From: Methylobacterium oryzae | GTDB lineage: Bacteria; Pseudomonadota; Alphaproteobacteria; Rhizobiales; Beijerinckiaceae | Reading direction: 5' to 3' | NCBI RefSeq assembly: GCF_021398735.1 | Contig: NZ_CP090349.1 | Location: 2,052,501 to 2,116,500 of the forward strand | Length of the DNA: 64,000 nucleotides | Part shown: positions 6,820-15,160 of the stretch, piece by piece | How the letters are laid out: every line of letters starts with the position of its first letter | Numbering within the stretch: the first letter of the stretch is position 1 | Translations under genes and position numbers: made by a program | Notes under the pieces: model-generated | Told to the model about the DNA's origin: nothing | Database searches by the model: none | Seen by the model: only the letters and a program-made list of their open reading frames with translations

Positions 6820-8382
6820 TCACGCCTTGTCGGCGGGGACGAGGCGCCCGCAGACCAGCTTCGACGGCGGATCCTGCGGGCGCTCGGGCGCGACCGCGGC
6901 GCGCGCCGCGGCCTCCGGGACGGTCTCGGGCGGGCTCGCGCCGGCCTCGGGCCCGGCCAGGCGCGCGTCGCGGGTCCCGGGCGGGGGCGCGTCGGGTCCG
7001 GAATGGCGGGTGTGGCCGGCCTTCTTGAAGGCGGTGGCATCCTCGATGTCGGCGTCGGCCGCGCAGCCCCAGTCGAGGGCCTCGTCCTGAACGTAGCGCT
7101 TGCCGAGCCGCCACGCCGTCTCGGCCTTGGCGAGTTCGGCGCCGAGATAGAAGGCGTGGGCGCCGTCGCTCGCCACGTCGAGGTCGGGGAAGAAGGCCAT
7201 CGCGTCGGTGCCGACCCTGTGGATGTCGCGGTTGTAGAGGTGGATCCCGTCCTCGGCGATCACGATCCGGTAATTTGGGTCACGCACCTCGGCGGCGGCC
7301 TGGGCGATCTCGTCGGCGGTCTGCACGAACGGGCGCTTGTCGTGAAGGGCGAGGAGCGCCCGGCCGTAGCCCTTCGGCAGCGCCGAATCGGCCTTGGCCG
7401 CGTACATGACCCGCCGGGCGGCGTCGTGCTCCTCGACGGTGCGGCGGGTGTGGTTGGAGACCTGCACGATCAGCACGTTGCGGATCGACAGCTCCGAGCA
7501 CATCCCGACGAGCAGCGCCGTGACGCCCAGGGAATCGGCCTCGGTCAGCTCGGTGAGGTTGCCGGTGCCCATCATCATGTCGATCTCGGGCCAGCGGACG
7601 CGGGTGTCGCGGTAGCGCGCGATCGAGTCGACGAAGCCGTGGTGGATCGGCTCGAGGATCGGGTCGGCCAGGAACGGCCGCCCCGCCTTGAGCATGCGCT
7701 CGATCGCGCGATCGAGGGAGGGCAGGTCGTCCGGCCGCATCGGCACGAGGATCGGCATCGCGTCGGTCTCGAAGGCGAGATCGAGGGTCTCCTCGTTCAG
7801 GCTCAGCAGGAAGTCGGCGCCGGCGCCGGCGCCCCGGACCAGTTCCTCGCGGGAGAAGGAATCGACGCTGACCCTCAGGCCGGCGCCCTTCAGGGCCCGC
7901 ACGGAATCCTCGAGGTGCGGGAACGAGGTATCGGGCAGACCGCCGAGATCGATGACGTCCGCGCCGCGCCCGGCGAGATCGAGCCCCTTGGCGAGGATCT
8001 GGTCGACGCTCATCTTCGACGCGTCTACGATCTCCGAGAAGATCCGGAGGTCGTGCCGGGACAGGTCGACCTTGCGGGCGGTCAGGCCGAGCCAGGCCGG
8101 CAGGTCGACCACCTCGTCGGGGCCGCGCTCCACGGGGACGCCGAAATGCGCCGCGAGGTGCTCGGGATTGGCCCGGCACCGGCCCGGCAGGACGATCCGC
8201 GTGGCGCCCTCGGGCAGCACGACCCGCCGGCGGATGATCTCCTCGGTCATCAGCGCCGCGACCTTCACGCCGGCATCCGCGATGCTCCAGTGGAGGGTCT
8301 GCGGGAGCCCCGCCGCGACCTTCTCGAGCCGCGCCCGGGCGAGGCGGCCGGTGACGAAGACGATGTGCTCGGCGGTGCTCAC
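6820..8382 (-). CDS. Dihydropteroate-synthase-like protein (DUF6513), tetrahydromethanopterin pathway
   Basis: A 520-residue protein. An N-terminal DUF6513-like region (VFVTGRLARARLEK) is followed at about 150-400 by a DHPS TIM barrel with DVIDLGGLPDTSF and LRVSVDSFSREE. Known relatives sit in H4MPT biosynthesis clusters and are proposed to handle the pterin / beta-ribofuranosyl-aminobenzene part. The C-terminal tail past about 455 is low-complexity Pro/Ala. The start is GTG 8382, whose GTGA overlaps the mfnE-like stop. Cytoplasmic. Confidence 0.85.
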   Translation of the reverse strand: MSTAEHIVFVTGRLARARLEKVAAGLPQTLHWSIADAGVKVAALMTEEIIRRRVVLPEGATRIVLPGRCRANPEHLAAHFGVPVERGPDEVVDLPAWLGLTARKVDLSRHDLRIFSEIVDASKMSVDQILAKGLDLAGRGADVIDLGGLPDTSFPHLEDSVRALKGAGLRVSVDSFSREELVRGAGAGADFLLSLNEETLDLAFETDAMPILVPMRPDDLPSLDRAIERMLKAGRPFLADPILEPIHHGFVDSIARYRDTRVRWPEIDMMMGTGNLTELTEADSLGVTALLVGMCSELSIRNVLIVQVSNHTRRTVEEHDAARRVMYAAKADSALPKGYGRALLALHDKRPFVQTADEIAQAAAEVRDPNYRIVIAEDGIHLYNRDIHRVGTDAMAFFPDLDVASDGAHAFYLGAELAKAETAWRLGKRYVQDEALDWGCAADADIEDATAFKKAGHTRHSGPDAPPPGTRDARLAGPEAGASPPETVPEAAARAAVAPERPQDPPSKLVCGRLVPADKA

Positions 8383-8954
8383 GCGGCGGCCCTCGTCTCG
8401 ACCGCGACGCGGCGGTGCGGTCCCCAGACCTCGATCGTCCCCCCGAAACATGCCGCGAAGCCCGGGAAGGCGGCATCCACGATCCGGTCCCGCGCCAGCG
8501 CGGCGGGGTCGACGCCCGGCGGCGCATCGACGGATTTCACCAGGACGCAGCGCTCCGCCCCGACCCGCGCGGCGAGCCAGAGGGCGAGGCTGTCCGAGGT
8601 GACGTCCCAGGTCTCCGGGATGTCCGGGTGGCCGGCTCGGAGAGCGCGCGGGTTCCAGACCCGAATCCGCGCGGGCGCCGTCTCAGCCCAGGGCTCCAGG
8701 CTCTGCACGAGCCGCGGCTCGATCCCGCGGAAGATGCCGGCCGCGTCGCTCATGGCGTCGAGCGCCCGGCGATGGGCCTCGGCGTCGCCGAAGCGCTCCC
8801 GCGCCTGCGCGGCCCGGACGGCGTCCGCGAAGGCGCCGCCGCCCGGCACCACGATGCAGCGCCCGTGCGTGCCGTCGCCGATCGCTTCCAGCAGGGCGCG
8901 GCGGCGATGCGGATCCGCCTCGAGGCTGCCGCCGATCTTGATGACGCTCGTCAC
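8379..8954 (-). CDS. mfnE: MfnE-like amino-acid-kinase-family protein (furan phosphate kinase)
   Basis: A 191-residue member of the aspartokinase/uridylate-kinase fold, with IKIGGSLE at the N-terminus, VVPGGGAFADAV as the nucleotide loop and CVLVKSVDAPPG near the C-terminus. Archaeal MfnE phosphorylates aminomethylfuran methyl phosphate in methanofuran synthesis; the methylotroph homologue would serve methylofuran. Start GTG 8954 overlaps the mfnB stop by 4 nt, and its own stop overlaps the next start by 4 nt. The function is by homology and context. Confidence 0.78.
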   Translation of the reverse strand: MTSVIKIGGSLEADPHRRRALLEAIGDGTHGRCIVVPGGGAFADAVRAAQARERFGDAEAHRRALDAMSDAAGIFRGIEPRLVQSLEPWAETAPARIRVWNPRALRAGHPDIPETWDVTSDSLALWLAARVGAERCVLVKSVDAPPGVDPAALARDRIVDAAFPGFAACFGGTIEVWGPHRRVAVETRAAA

Positions 8955-9652
8955 GCCGCGTCCTGCCGGCTCGGCCGCAGGGCGCGCAGGGCCTCGGCCA
9001 CGCGCAGCGGATCGATGCCGTTGCGGCGGTCGAAGTCCCGGCACAGGCCGCCGCGGAAGCCGAGGTAATCCGGCCGATGCGCGCAGAGGCCGGGGATGTC
9101 GATGACCCGCAGCGACCCGGCGAGGCCGCTCATCAGGCCGTTCGCCCGGCAGGCGGTGGTGAAGGCCGAGAGGTCCGAGGGCGCGGCGAGGTCGGGCAGG
9201 CGGGCGCCGGTCTTGCCGGCGGTGTCGATCATGGCGCCGGCAAAGCCGGCCGCCGCCAGGGCGGGCACATGCGGGGCCGCCGGCCCGTCCTCGGCGAACA
9301 GCACGGCGATCAGCCGGCCCGGCGCGGCCGCGACGCGATCGGCCAGCGTCGCCGCGTCCCGGATCTCGGCAGGACGTAGACCGACCTTCACCCAGTCGAC
9401 GCCGGTCCGGGCCAGGGCGGCGACGGATCCGGCCGCCGGATCGGCCACCGCGCTCGTCGCGGCACCGCCGGACACGCGGGCGACGATCTCCCGCACGACG
9501 TCCTCGTCCAGGGCGCCGAGCGCCCCGCGCTCCGGGTCCTTGGCGTCGATCAGGTCGGCGCCGGCGAGGCGGGCTGCCTCGGCCTCGGCCGGATCGCGAA
9601 CGCTGACGAGGAGCCGGGGCAGGGGGTCTTGCTGGATGGTGGACGCGGGCAC
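8951..9652 (-). CDS. mfnB: MfnB-like (5-formylfuran-3-yl)methyl phosphate synthase
   Basis: A 233-residue TIM-barrel protein of the DUF556 / MfnB family. The N-terminal LLVSVRDPAEAEAARLAGAD followed by LIDAKDPERGALGA matches archaeal MfnB, with Lys38 in DAKDP as the expected Schiff-base lysine. MfnB condenses two glyceraldehyde-3-phosphates into the furan precursor of methanofuran; in methylotrophs it would supply methylofuran for the formyltransferase/hydrolase complex. It starts at GTG 9652, 27 nt after the preceding gene stops. Confidence 0.85.
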   Translation of the reverse strand: MPASTIQQDPLPRLLVSVRDPAEAEAARLAGADLIDAKDPERGALGALDEDVVREIVARVSGGAATSAVADPAAGSVAALARTGVDWVKVGLRPAEIRDAATLADRVAAAPGRLIAVLFAEDGPAAPHVPALAAAGFAGAMIDTAGKTGARLPDLAAPSDLSAFTTACRANGLMSGLAGSLRVIDIPGLCAHRPDYLGFRGGLCRDFDRRNGIDPLRVAEALRALRPSRQDAA

Positions 9653-9679
9653 GAAACACTCGAACTTGAACGGGCCGTC

Positions 9680-10204
9680 TCAGGACTTCCCGGGCAGCGG
9701 CTCGGCGAGCAGGCGGTTCTTGACCACCCAACGCATCGCATGCGCCCAGGTATCGTCGGTGTCGGCCCGGATCGTCACCTGCCCGCCGCGCACCACCTTG
9801 CCGGTATCGGCTTCGGCGATCGCGACGCTCAGGTTGAAGATCTGGCCGGACCCCTTCTCCACATAACCGGTCACGACGAGGTCCGCACCCAGGCTCTTGG
9901 CGATGTCGGCCGCGCAGCCGTTGCATTTGTAGAGCGGCCCCTCCTTGGCCACGACGTCGGCCTTGGGCGCGGTATCGACGATCTCCAGACCGGCCTTGTC
10001 GCGCAGGGCGTTGCGCAACTCGTCGGTGACGAGGGCGAGCTTCCGGGCGTCCACCGGCCGCGTCCGGGATCCGTAGGCGGCACCGGGATCGAACAGCTCG
10101 ACCGGGAAGACGGCGGCCTTCTCGGCGGCGCCGGCCGCACCGGGCAGGGTGGTCCACAGGACGACGCCGCAGGCGAGCGCGGCGCGGAGAGACGTGTGGC
10201 GCAT
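9680..10204 (-). CDS. DUF2380/DUF3280-type exported protein
   Basis: A 174-residue protein with a signal peptide (residues 1 to about 28, ending AAGAAEK). The mature part reads AVFPVELFDPGAA, LALVTDELRNAL, then DLVVTGYVEKGSGQIFNLSV, which fits the DUF2380/DUF3280 group of periplasmic proteins with a TolB-N-like fold. Two cysteines (CNGC) are present. It is the first gene of the minus-strand cofactor operon and shares its promoter region with lutA. Role unknown. Confidence 0.75.
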   Translation of the reverse strand: MRHTSLRAALACGVVLWTTLPGAAGAAEKAAVFPVELFDPGAAYGSRTRPVDARKLALVTDELRNALRDKAGLEIVDTAPKADVVAKEGPLYKCNGCAADIAKSLGADLVVTGYVEKGSGQIFNLSVAIAEADTGKVVRGGQVTIRADTDDTWAHAMRWVVKNRLLAEPLPGKS

Positions 10205-10276
10205 CGGCGGGAGCTTCCTCTCGAGGCGTTCGACCGCCCGAGGCGGCGGCATCGTTCCCGCCATAGGTCGGGCGAA

Positions 10277-10293
10277 GGGACAATTTGGCAATG
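10277..10293 (-). promoter_or_regulatory. Candidate operator, site 1 (lutA / cofactor operon)
   Basis: On the minus strand this reads CATTGCCAAATTGTCCC. It matches the site upstream of lutH at 15815-15831 in 16 of 17 positions. It lies 73 nt before the minus-strand operon start and about 98 nt before lutA, so it could control both. Its TTGCCA may also serve as a -35 element for the minus operon. Confidence 0.55.
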
Positions 10294-10390
10294 TACTTCC
10301 GCGCCCGCCTATCCCACGACGGTAACGTGAACGTCGGGACGAGACGCCGCGGTTGAGCGGCCTGAGCGGAAGCTGATAGAGGCCGCGCGC

Positions 10391-11662
10391 ATGCACCATC
10401 CTGCACCCGACACGGCCCTCCGGCACAAGACGCGCCCGTCCTGGCTGCGCGCGGCCGCCGTCGCGCTCGCCATCGCCCCGGCGGCGGCGCGGGCCGAGGA
10501 CCCGGCGCCGGCCGCGGCGGCGCAGCCGGCCCAGGCCGCCGCTCCGCAGGCGCTCGAGACCCATGTCGGCCTGATCTACCGGCCGCAGTCCGCCCCGTCC
10601 TCGTACGATGCCGAGGCGGCGCCGGAGGACGAGGGCCTGGCCGGCGCCAAGATGGGCATCGCCGACAACAACACCACCGGCCGCTTCACCAAGCAGACCT
10701 ACGTCCTGGACGAAGTCGCCCTGACCGACGACAAGCCGGACGCCGTGGCGGCGGCCAAGGAGCTGATCGGCAAGGGCGTGCGCTACTTGGTCCTGGCGCT
10801 CCCCGCCGACGCGGTTCTGGCCGTGGCCGACGCCGTCAAGGACACGGGCGCGGTCGTGCTCAACGCGGGGGCGCCCGACGATCGTCTGCGCGGCGCCGAG
10901 TGCCGCGCCAACGTGTTCCACATCCTGCCGTCGCGGGCGATGCTCACCGACGCCCTGGCGCAGTACCTGACCGTGATGCGCTGGCGGAAGCTCTTCCTGA
11001 TCGTCGGCCCGACCGACGCCGACAAGGCCTACGCCGACGCGATGCGCAACTCGGCGCGGAAGTTCGCGCTGAAGATCACCGCCGAGAAGCCCTGGACCTT
11101 CGGCCCCCTCGCCAAGGCGCGCGGCGACACGCCGACCCGCGCCGAGGCGATGGTCTTCACCCGGGGCCTCGACTACGACATGGCCATCGTGGCCGACGAG
11201 GAGGGCGACTGGGGCGACTACGTGCCCTACCGCACCGTCGATCCGCGCCCCGTCGGCGGCACGCAGGCGCTGACGCCGACGACCTGGTCCCCCGTGCTGG
11301 AGACCTGGGGCGCCGCGCAGGCCCAGAACCGGTTCCGGCGGCTCGCCTCCCGGCTGATGCGCCCGCTGGACTATCAGGTCTGGGCCGCGGTGCGGACGGT
11401 GGGCGAGGCCGTGACGGCCAAGAAGACCAACGACCCGGCCGTGATCGCCCCGTACCTCGTCGAGCCCGCCTTCACGCTGCCGGCCTACAAGGGCGTGCCG
11501 CTGAGCTTCCGGCCCTGGGACCACCAGCTCCGGCAGGCGATCATCGTGGTACAGCCGAAGGCGCTGGTCTCCGTCGCGCCGGAGCAGGGTTTCCTGCACC
11601 AGCGCACGCCCCTCGACACGCTGGGCGTCGACCTCCCCGAGACCACCTGCAAGTTCAAGTGA
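10391..11662 (+). CDS. lutA: Periplasmic ABC-type binding protein of the lanthanide-uptake cluster (LutA-like)
   Basis: A 423-residue exported protein. The signal peptide ends around ARAED, followed by an Ala/Pro/Gln linker to about residue 57. The body is a two-lobe periplasmic binding fold of the PQQ-alcohol-dehydrogenase-associated substrate-binding family: TKQTYVLDEVAL, then LVLALPADAVLAVADAVKDT, then RKLFLIVGPTDADKAYADAM. In M. extorquens the gene at this position (lutA) is needed for lanthanide transport into the cytoplasm. The assignment rests on family plus the exact eight-gene order here. ATG 10391 is used. Confidence 0.85.
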   Translation: MHHPAPDTALRHKTRPSWLRAAAVALAIAPAAARAEDPAPAAAAQPAQAAAPQALETHVGLIYRPQSAPSSYDAEAAPEDEGLAGAKMGIADNNTTGRFTKQTYVLDEVALTDDKPDAVAAAKELIGKGVRYLVLALPADAVLAVADAVKDTGAVVLNAGAPDDRLRGAECRANVFHILPSRAMLTDALAQYLTVMRWRKLFLIVGPTDADKAYADAMRNSARKFALKITAEKPWTFGPLAKARGDTPTRAEAMVFTRGLDYDMAIVADEEGDWGDYVPYRTVDPRPVGGTQALTPTTWSPVLETWGAAQAQNRFRRLASRLMRPLDYQVWAAVRTVGEAVTAKKTNDPAVIAPYLVEPAFTLPAYKGVPLSFRPWDHQLRQAIIVVQPKALVSVAPEQGFLHQRTPLDTLGVDLPETTCKFK

Positions 11663-11783
11663 ACCCGCGGCCTGCGGCGATGGCGAGCGGCCAAGGCCCT
11701 CGCAACGCGCGGAAATCGCACTACAAACGTCCCCCGAGAACGTCCGCCCAGGGCGCCGGGCCGTCGCAAGGGAAGGAAACCGT

Positions 11784-12767
11784 ATGAGCCGCCGCGTCGA
11801 GGCATGTCTGAGTGGGGTCGCCCTCGGTGCGTGGTTCGCCCTGTGCGGGCCGGCCGCCGCCTTCACCGCCTACGTGACGAACGAGAAGGGCAACTCGGTC
11901 AGCGTCATCGACACCAACACGATGGCGGTGACGGCGACGTGGAAGGTCGGGCGGCGCCCGCGCGGTGTGACCGTCTCCAAGGATGGCAAGGAGCTGTTCG
12001 TCTGCGCGAGCGACGACGACCGGATCGACGTGCTCGACACCAGTTCCGGAAAGGTGGTGCGCTCGCTGCGCTCCGGGCCGGATCCGGAGCAGTTCATCCT
12101 CGACGCCTCCGGGAACCCGCTCTACGTGGCCAACGAGGACGACAGCCAGGTCACGATCATCGACATCGAGAAGAACAAGGTGCTCGCCGAGGTACCGGTG
12201 GGCGTCGAGCCGGAGGGCATGGGCCTGTCGCCGGACGGGAAGATCCTCGTCAACACCTCCGAGACGACCAACATGGCCCACTTCATCGATACGAAGACAT
12301 TCCAGGTCATCGACAACGTGCTGGTCGACGCCCGGCCGCGCTTCGCCGAGTTCACCGCCGACGGCAAGTTCCTGTGGGTCTCGGCGGAGGTCGGCGGCAC
12401 GGTGAGCGTGATCGACGTCGCCCAGCGCCGCGTGATCAGGAAGATCACCTTCAAGATCCCGGGCGTGAACGACGAGGCGATCCAGCCGGTGGGCATCCGG
12501 ATCACCAAGGACGGATCCAAGGCCTTCGTGGCCCTCGGGCCGGCGAACCGCGTCGCCGTGATCGACGCCAAGACCTACGCGGTCGAGAAGTATCTGCCGG
12601 TCGGCCAGCGGGTCTGGCAGCTCGCCTTCACGCCTGACCAGAAGCAGCTCTTCACCACGAACGGCACCTCTAACGACGTCTCGGTGATCGACGTGGCCGC
12701 CGAGAAGGTGGTGAAGAGCATCCCGGTCGGGCTCCTGCCTTGGGGCGTGGCGATCTCGCCGAACTGA
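11784..12767 (+). CDS. lutB: YVTN beta-propeller protein of the lut cluster (LutB-like)
   Basis: A 327-residue exported propeller. The signal peptide runs to about residue 27 (GPAAAF). About seven repeats follow, such as AYVTNEKGNSVSVIDTNT and LYVANEDDSQVTIIDIEK. It belongs to the PQQ-dependent-catabolism-associated beta-propeller family. It lies 121 nt after lutA, has a ribosome binding site GGAAGGAAA, and probably acts in the periplasm with the binding protein. No direct metal-binding residues can be assigned. Confidence 0.82.
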   Translation: MSRRVEACLSGVALGAWFALCGPAAAFTAYVTNEKGNSVSVIDTNTMAVTATWKVGRRPRGVTVSKDGKELFVCASDDDRIDVLDTSSGKVVRSLRSGPDPEQFILDASGNPLYVANEDDSQVTIIDIEKNKVLAEVPVGVEPEGMGLSPDGKILVNTSETTNMAHFIDTKTFQVIDNVLVDARPRFAEFTADGKFLWVSAEVGGTVSVIDVAQRRVIRKITFKIPGVNDEAIQPVGIRITKDGSKAFVALGPANRVAVIDAKTYAVEKYLPVGQRVWQLAFTPDQKQLFTTNGTSNDVSVIDVAAEKVVKSIPVGLLPWGVAISPN

Positions 12768-12798
12768 TCCGCGCGACCTCCGGGCGCCGAGCGAGGAC

Positions 12799-12817
12799 GG
12801 CCGCGCGCGACGCGGCC
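12799..12817 (+). other. Intercistronic hairpin between lutB and lutC
   Basis: Perfect 7-bp stem GGCCGCG / CGCGGCC with loop CGCGA, 18 nt before the lutC start. No U-tract. It may slow or process the message between lutB and lutC. Confidence 0.35.
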
Positions 12818-12834
12818 CTAGGGTGGAACACGAC

Positions 12835-13269
12835 ATGACACGCATGTTTCGAACGGCGGCCCTCGGCTTGGCAGGGCTGCTCGCCGCGGCACCGGCCAGT
12901 GCCCTCGACCTGACCAAGAAGCGGGAGAACCTGCCCGACCTCGTCCTGGGCGACGATCAGGGCAACGACTTCGTGGTCGAGAACAAGGACATCACGCTGG
13001 AATCCGGCAAGGCCTACCGGCTACGGATCGTCGCCAAGGGGCGCCAGGAATACAAATTCTACGCGCCGGAGTTCTTCCGCTACATCTGGTTCAACCAGAT
13101 CGTGATCGAGCACAAGGAGATCCACGGCGGCGGCCCACCCGATCACCTGGAGTTCGACGATCCCGGTGAGATCGCCATCGAGTTCGTCGCGATCAAGCCC
13201 GGCACCTACACGTGGTCGGTGCACGGCCTGGAGTCCAAGGGCATGACCGGCACGCTGACGGTGAAGTGA
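12835..13269 (+). CDS. lutC: Cupredoxin-like exported protein of the lut cluster (LutC-like)
   Basis: A 144-residue protein with a signal peptide to about residue 25 (PASALD). The mature domain is cupredoxin-like: FYAPEFFRYIWFNQIVI, then AIEFVAIKPGTYTWSVHG, then GMTGTLTV. The closing strand keeps the Met of the usual Cys-His-Met copper loop (SKGMTG), but the Cys position is Ser/Val, so a type-1 copper site is unlikely. The many Asp/Glu residues could bind another metal; that is inference. Its TGA shares a base with the lutD ATG (TGATG). Confidence 0.78.
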   Translation: MTRMFRTAALGLAGLLAAAPASALDLTKKRENLPDLVLGDDQGNDFVVENKDITLESGKAYRLRIVAKGRQEYKFYAPEFFRYIWFNQIVIEHKEIHGGGPPDHLEFDDPGEIAIEFVAIKPGTYTWSVHGLESKGMTGTLTVK

Positions 13270-13511
13270 TGCGCATCCTCCTCCTCTCCGCCTGCCTCCT
13301 CGCCGCCGGCCCGGCCCTCGCGGCCGACGACGCCTCGTCCTGCGCCGAGGGCATCACGATGATCCGCGACGCCCTCGCCCTGAACCCGCCCGAGACGGCG
13401 GTGCCGAAGCTCAGGGAGGCCCTGCGGGTGGCCGAGCGGGAGCAGAAGGAGGGCGAGTTCGACGAGTGCCTCGACGCCGTCTCCGACGCCCGGAAGGTCC
13501 TGGGCCGATGA
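13269..13511 (+). CDS. lutD: Small exported two-cysteine protein (LutD-like)
   Basis: An 80-residue protein with a signal peptide (MRILLLSACLLAAGPALA). The mature part has one Cys just after cleavage (DDASSCAEG) and one near the end (EFDECLDAV), separated by two amphipathic helices. A helical hairpin held by a disulfide is plausible. It resembles the protein at 18831-19184 in Cys placement and C-terminal helix. No function is known. It overlaps lutC by 1 nt and lutE by 4 nt. Confidence 0.72.
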   Translation: MRILLLSACLLAAGPALAADDASSCAEGITMIRDALALNPPETAVPKLREALRVAEREQKEGEFDECLDAVSDARKVLGR

Positions 13512-14257
13512 GCGCGACCGAGCCGGCGGCCCTCCTGATCGAGCATGTCGGCCACAAGTTCGGCGCCCGCGCCGCGCTGAACGACGTCTCGATCACGGTG
13601 GAGCGTGGCCACTTCGCCGCGCTGCTGGGGCCGAACGGCGCCGGCAAGACGACGCTGTTCTCGGTTATCACCCGGCTCTACAACAACCAGACCGGGCGGG
13701 TTTCGATCTTCGGCCACGCCCTGGATCGCGAGCCGTCCCGGGCGCTGGCGCGGCTCGGCGTCGTGTTCCAGGCCCGCACCCTCGACACCGATCTCACCGT
13801 CGAGCAGAATCTCCTCTACCACGCGAGCCTGCACGGCATCGCCCGCGGCGCCGCCAAGGTCCGTGTGGGCGAGCTGCTCGACCGCGTCGGACTCGCGGAC
13901 CGCCGCCACGACAAGGTGCGCACACTCTCGGGCGGCCAGTCGCGCCGGATCGAGATCGCCCGCTCGCTGATCCACCGCCCGGACCTGCTGCTCCTCGACG
14001 AGCCCACCGTCGGCCTCGACCTCGAGTCGCGGGCCGACATCGTGGCGATCGTCCGCGCCCTGGTGCGGGAGGAGGGCTTGTCGGTGCTCTGGGCGACCCA
14101 CATCTTCGAGGAGATCGCGGACGACGACGACGCCGTGGTGCTGCACCGGGGCCGGATCGTCGCCCGGGGCCGGGCCGGCGGGATCGGCAGGCCCGGCGAG
14201 GCCCTCGCCGACGCGTTCCGCCGCTTGGTCGCCGAGCCGGGGAGGGCGGCGGCATGA
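13508..14257 (+). CDS. lutE: ABC transporter ATP-binding protein (LutE-like)
   Basis: A 249-residue ATPase with Walker A GPNGAGKT, Q-loop VVFQARTLD, signature LSGGQSRR, Walker B LLLLDEP and the H-loop LWATHIFEE. It belongs to the ATPase family of PQQ-dependent alcohol dehydrogenase ABC systems. ATG 13508 overlaps the lutD stop (ATGA) and its own stop overlaps lutF, so D-E-F are translationally coupled. It should drive the LutF permease at the inner membrane. Confidence 0.9.
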   Translation: MSATEPAALLIEHVGHKFGARAALNDVSITVERGHFAALLGPNGAGKTTLFSVITRLYNNQTGRVSIFGHALDREPSRALARLGVVFQARTLDTDLTVEQNLLYHASLHGIARGAAKVRVGELLDRVGLADRRHDKVRTLSGGQSRRIEIARSLIHRPDLLLLDEPTVGLDLESRADIVAIVRALVREEGLSVLWATHIFEEIADDDDAVVLHRGRIVARGRAGGIGRPGEALADAFRRLVAEPGRAAA

Positions 14258-15147
14258 CGAACCCGACGCCCCTCGCCACCCGGATCGGCACCGCCCCGCC
14301 GCGCGGCCAGGCCGCGCGGATCGGCCGCCTCGATGCGGTCGGCTACCTGATCTGCCTCGGCGGCATCGTCCGCCGCGAGCTGCTGCGATTCTTCAATCAG
14401 AAGGAGCGGTTCTTCTCGGCGCTGGTCCGGCCGCTGGTCTGGCTGTTCATCTTCGCGGCCGGCTTCCGCAACACACTCGGCGTGTCCATCGAGCCGCCCT
14501 ACCAGACCTACGTGCTCTACGAGGTCTACGTGGTGCCGGGCCTCGCCGTGATGATCCAGCTGTTCAACGGCATGCAATCGTCGCTGTCCATGGTCTACGA
14601 CCGCGAGGTCGGCTCGATGAAGGTGCTGCTCACCTCGCCCTATCCGCGGTGGCTGCTCCTGCTCGCCAAGCTGATCGCCGGCGTCGCCGTGTCGATCGTG
14701 CAGGCCTACGCGTTCCTGGCCGTGGCGTATTTCTGGGAGAGCGACATCCCGTGGCTGGGCTACCTCGCGGCCCTGCCGGCCTTCCTGGCCACGGGGCTGA
14801 TGCTGGGGGCGATCGGGCTGTTCCTGTCCTCGCTGGTCCGCCAGCTCGAGAACTTCGCCAGCGTGATGAACTTCGTGATCTTCCCGATGTTCTTCGCCTC
14901 GTCGGCCCTCTACCCCCTGTGGCGGATCCGGGAATCCTCCGAGACCCTCTACTGGATCTGCGAGCTGAACCCGTTCAGCCACGCGGTCCAGCTCGTCCGC
15001 TACGCCCTCTACCTCCAGTTCGAGCCGGTCGCCTGCGCCGTGGTGCTGGGCGTGGGGCTCGCCTTCTTCGGCATGGCGGTGGTCGCCTACGACCCCGGCC
15101 GCGGCATCATGGCCCGGCGCGGCGGCCCGGCCGGCGACAACACCTGA
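14254..15147 (+). CDS. lutF: ABC-2 type permease (LutF-like)
   Basis: A 297-residue membrane protein with about six transmembrane spans, starting after the amphipathic RRELLRFFNQKERFFSALVR. The ABC-2 permease signature region GIMVYDREVGSMKVLLTSP-like (here MVYDREVGSMKVLLTSPYP) is intact. Partner of the ATPase encoded just upstream with a 4-nt overlap. ABC-2 permeases are more often exporters, so the transport direction of this system is not obvious from sequence; lut genetics in M. extorquens supports uptake. Confidence 0.88.
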   Translation: MTNPTPLATRIGTAPPRGQAARIGRLDAVGYLICLGGIVRRELLRFFNQKERFFSALVRPLVWLFIFAAGFRNTLGVSIEPPYQTYVLYEVYVVPGLAVMIQLFNGMQSSLSMVYDREVGSMKVLLTSPYPRWLLLLAKLIAGVAVSIVQAYAFLAVAYFWESDIPWLGYLAALPAFLATGLMLGAIGLFLSSLVRQLENFASVMNFVIFPMFFASSALYPLWRIRESSETLYWICELNPFSHAVQLVRYALYLQFEPVACAVVLGVGLAFFGMAVVAYDPGRGIMARRGGPAGDNT

Positions 15148-15160
15148 TGGAGTCCGCCCA

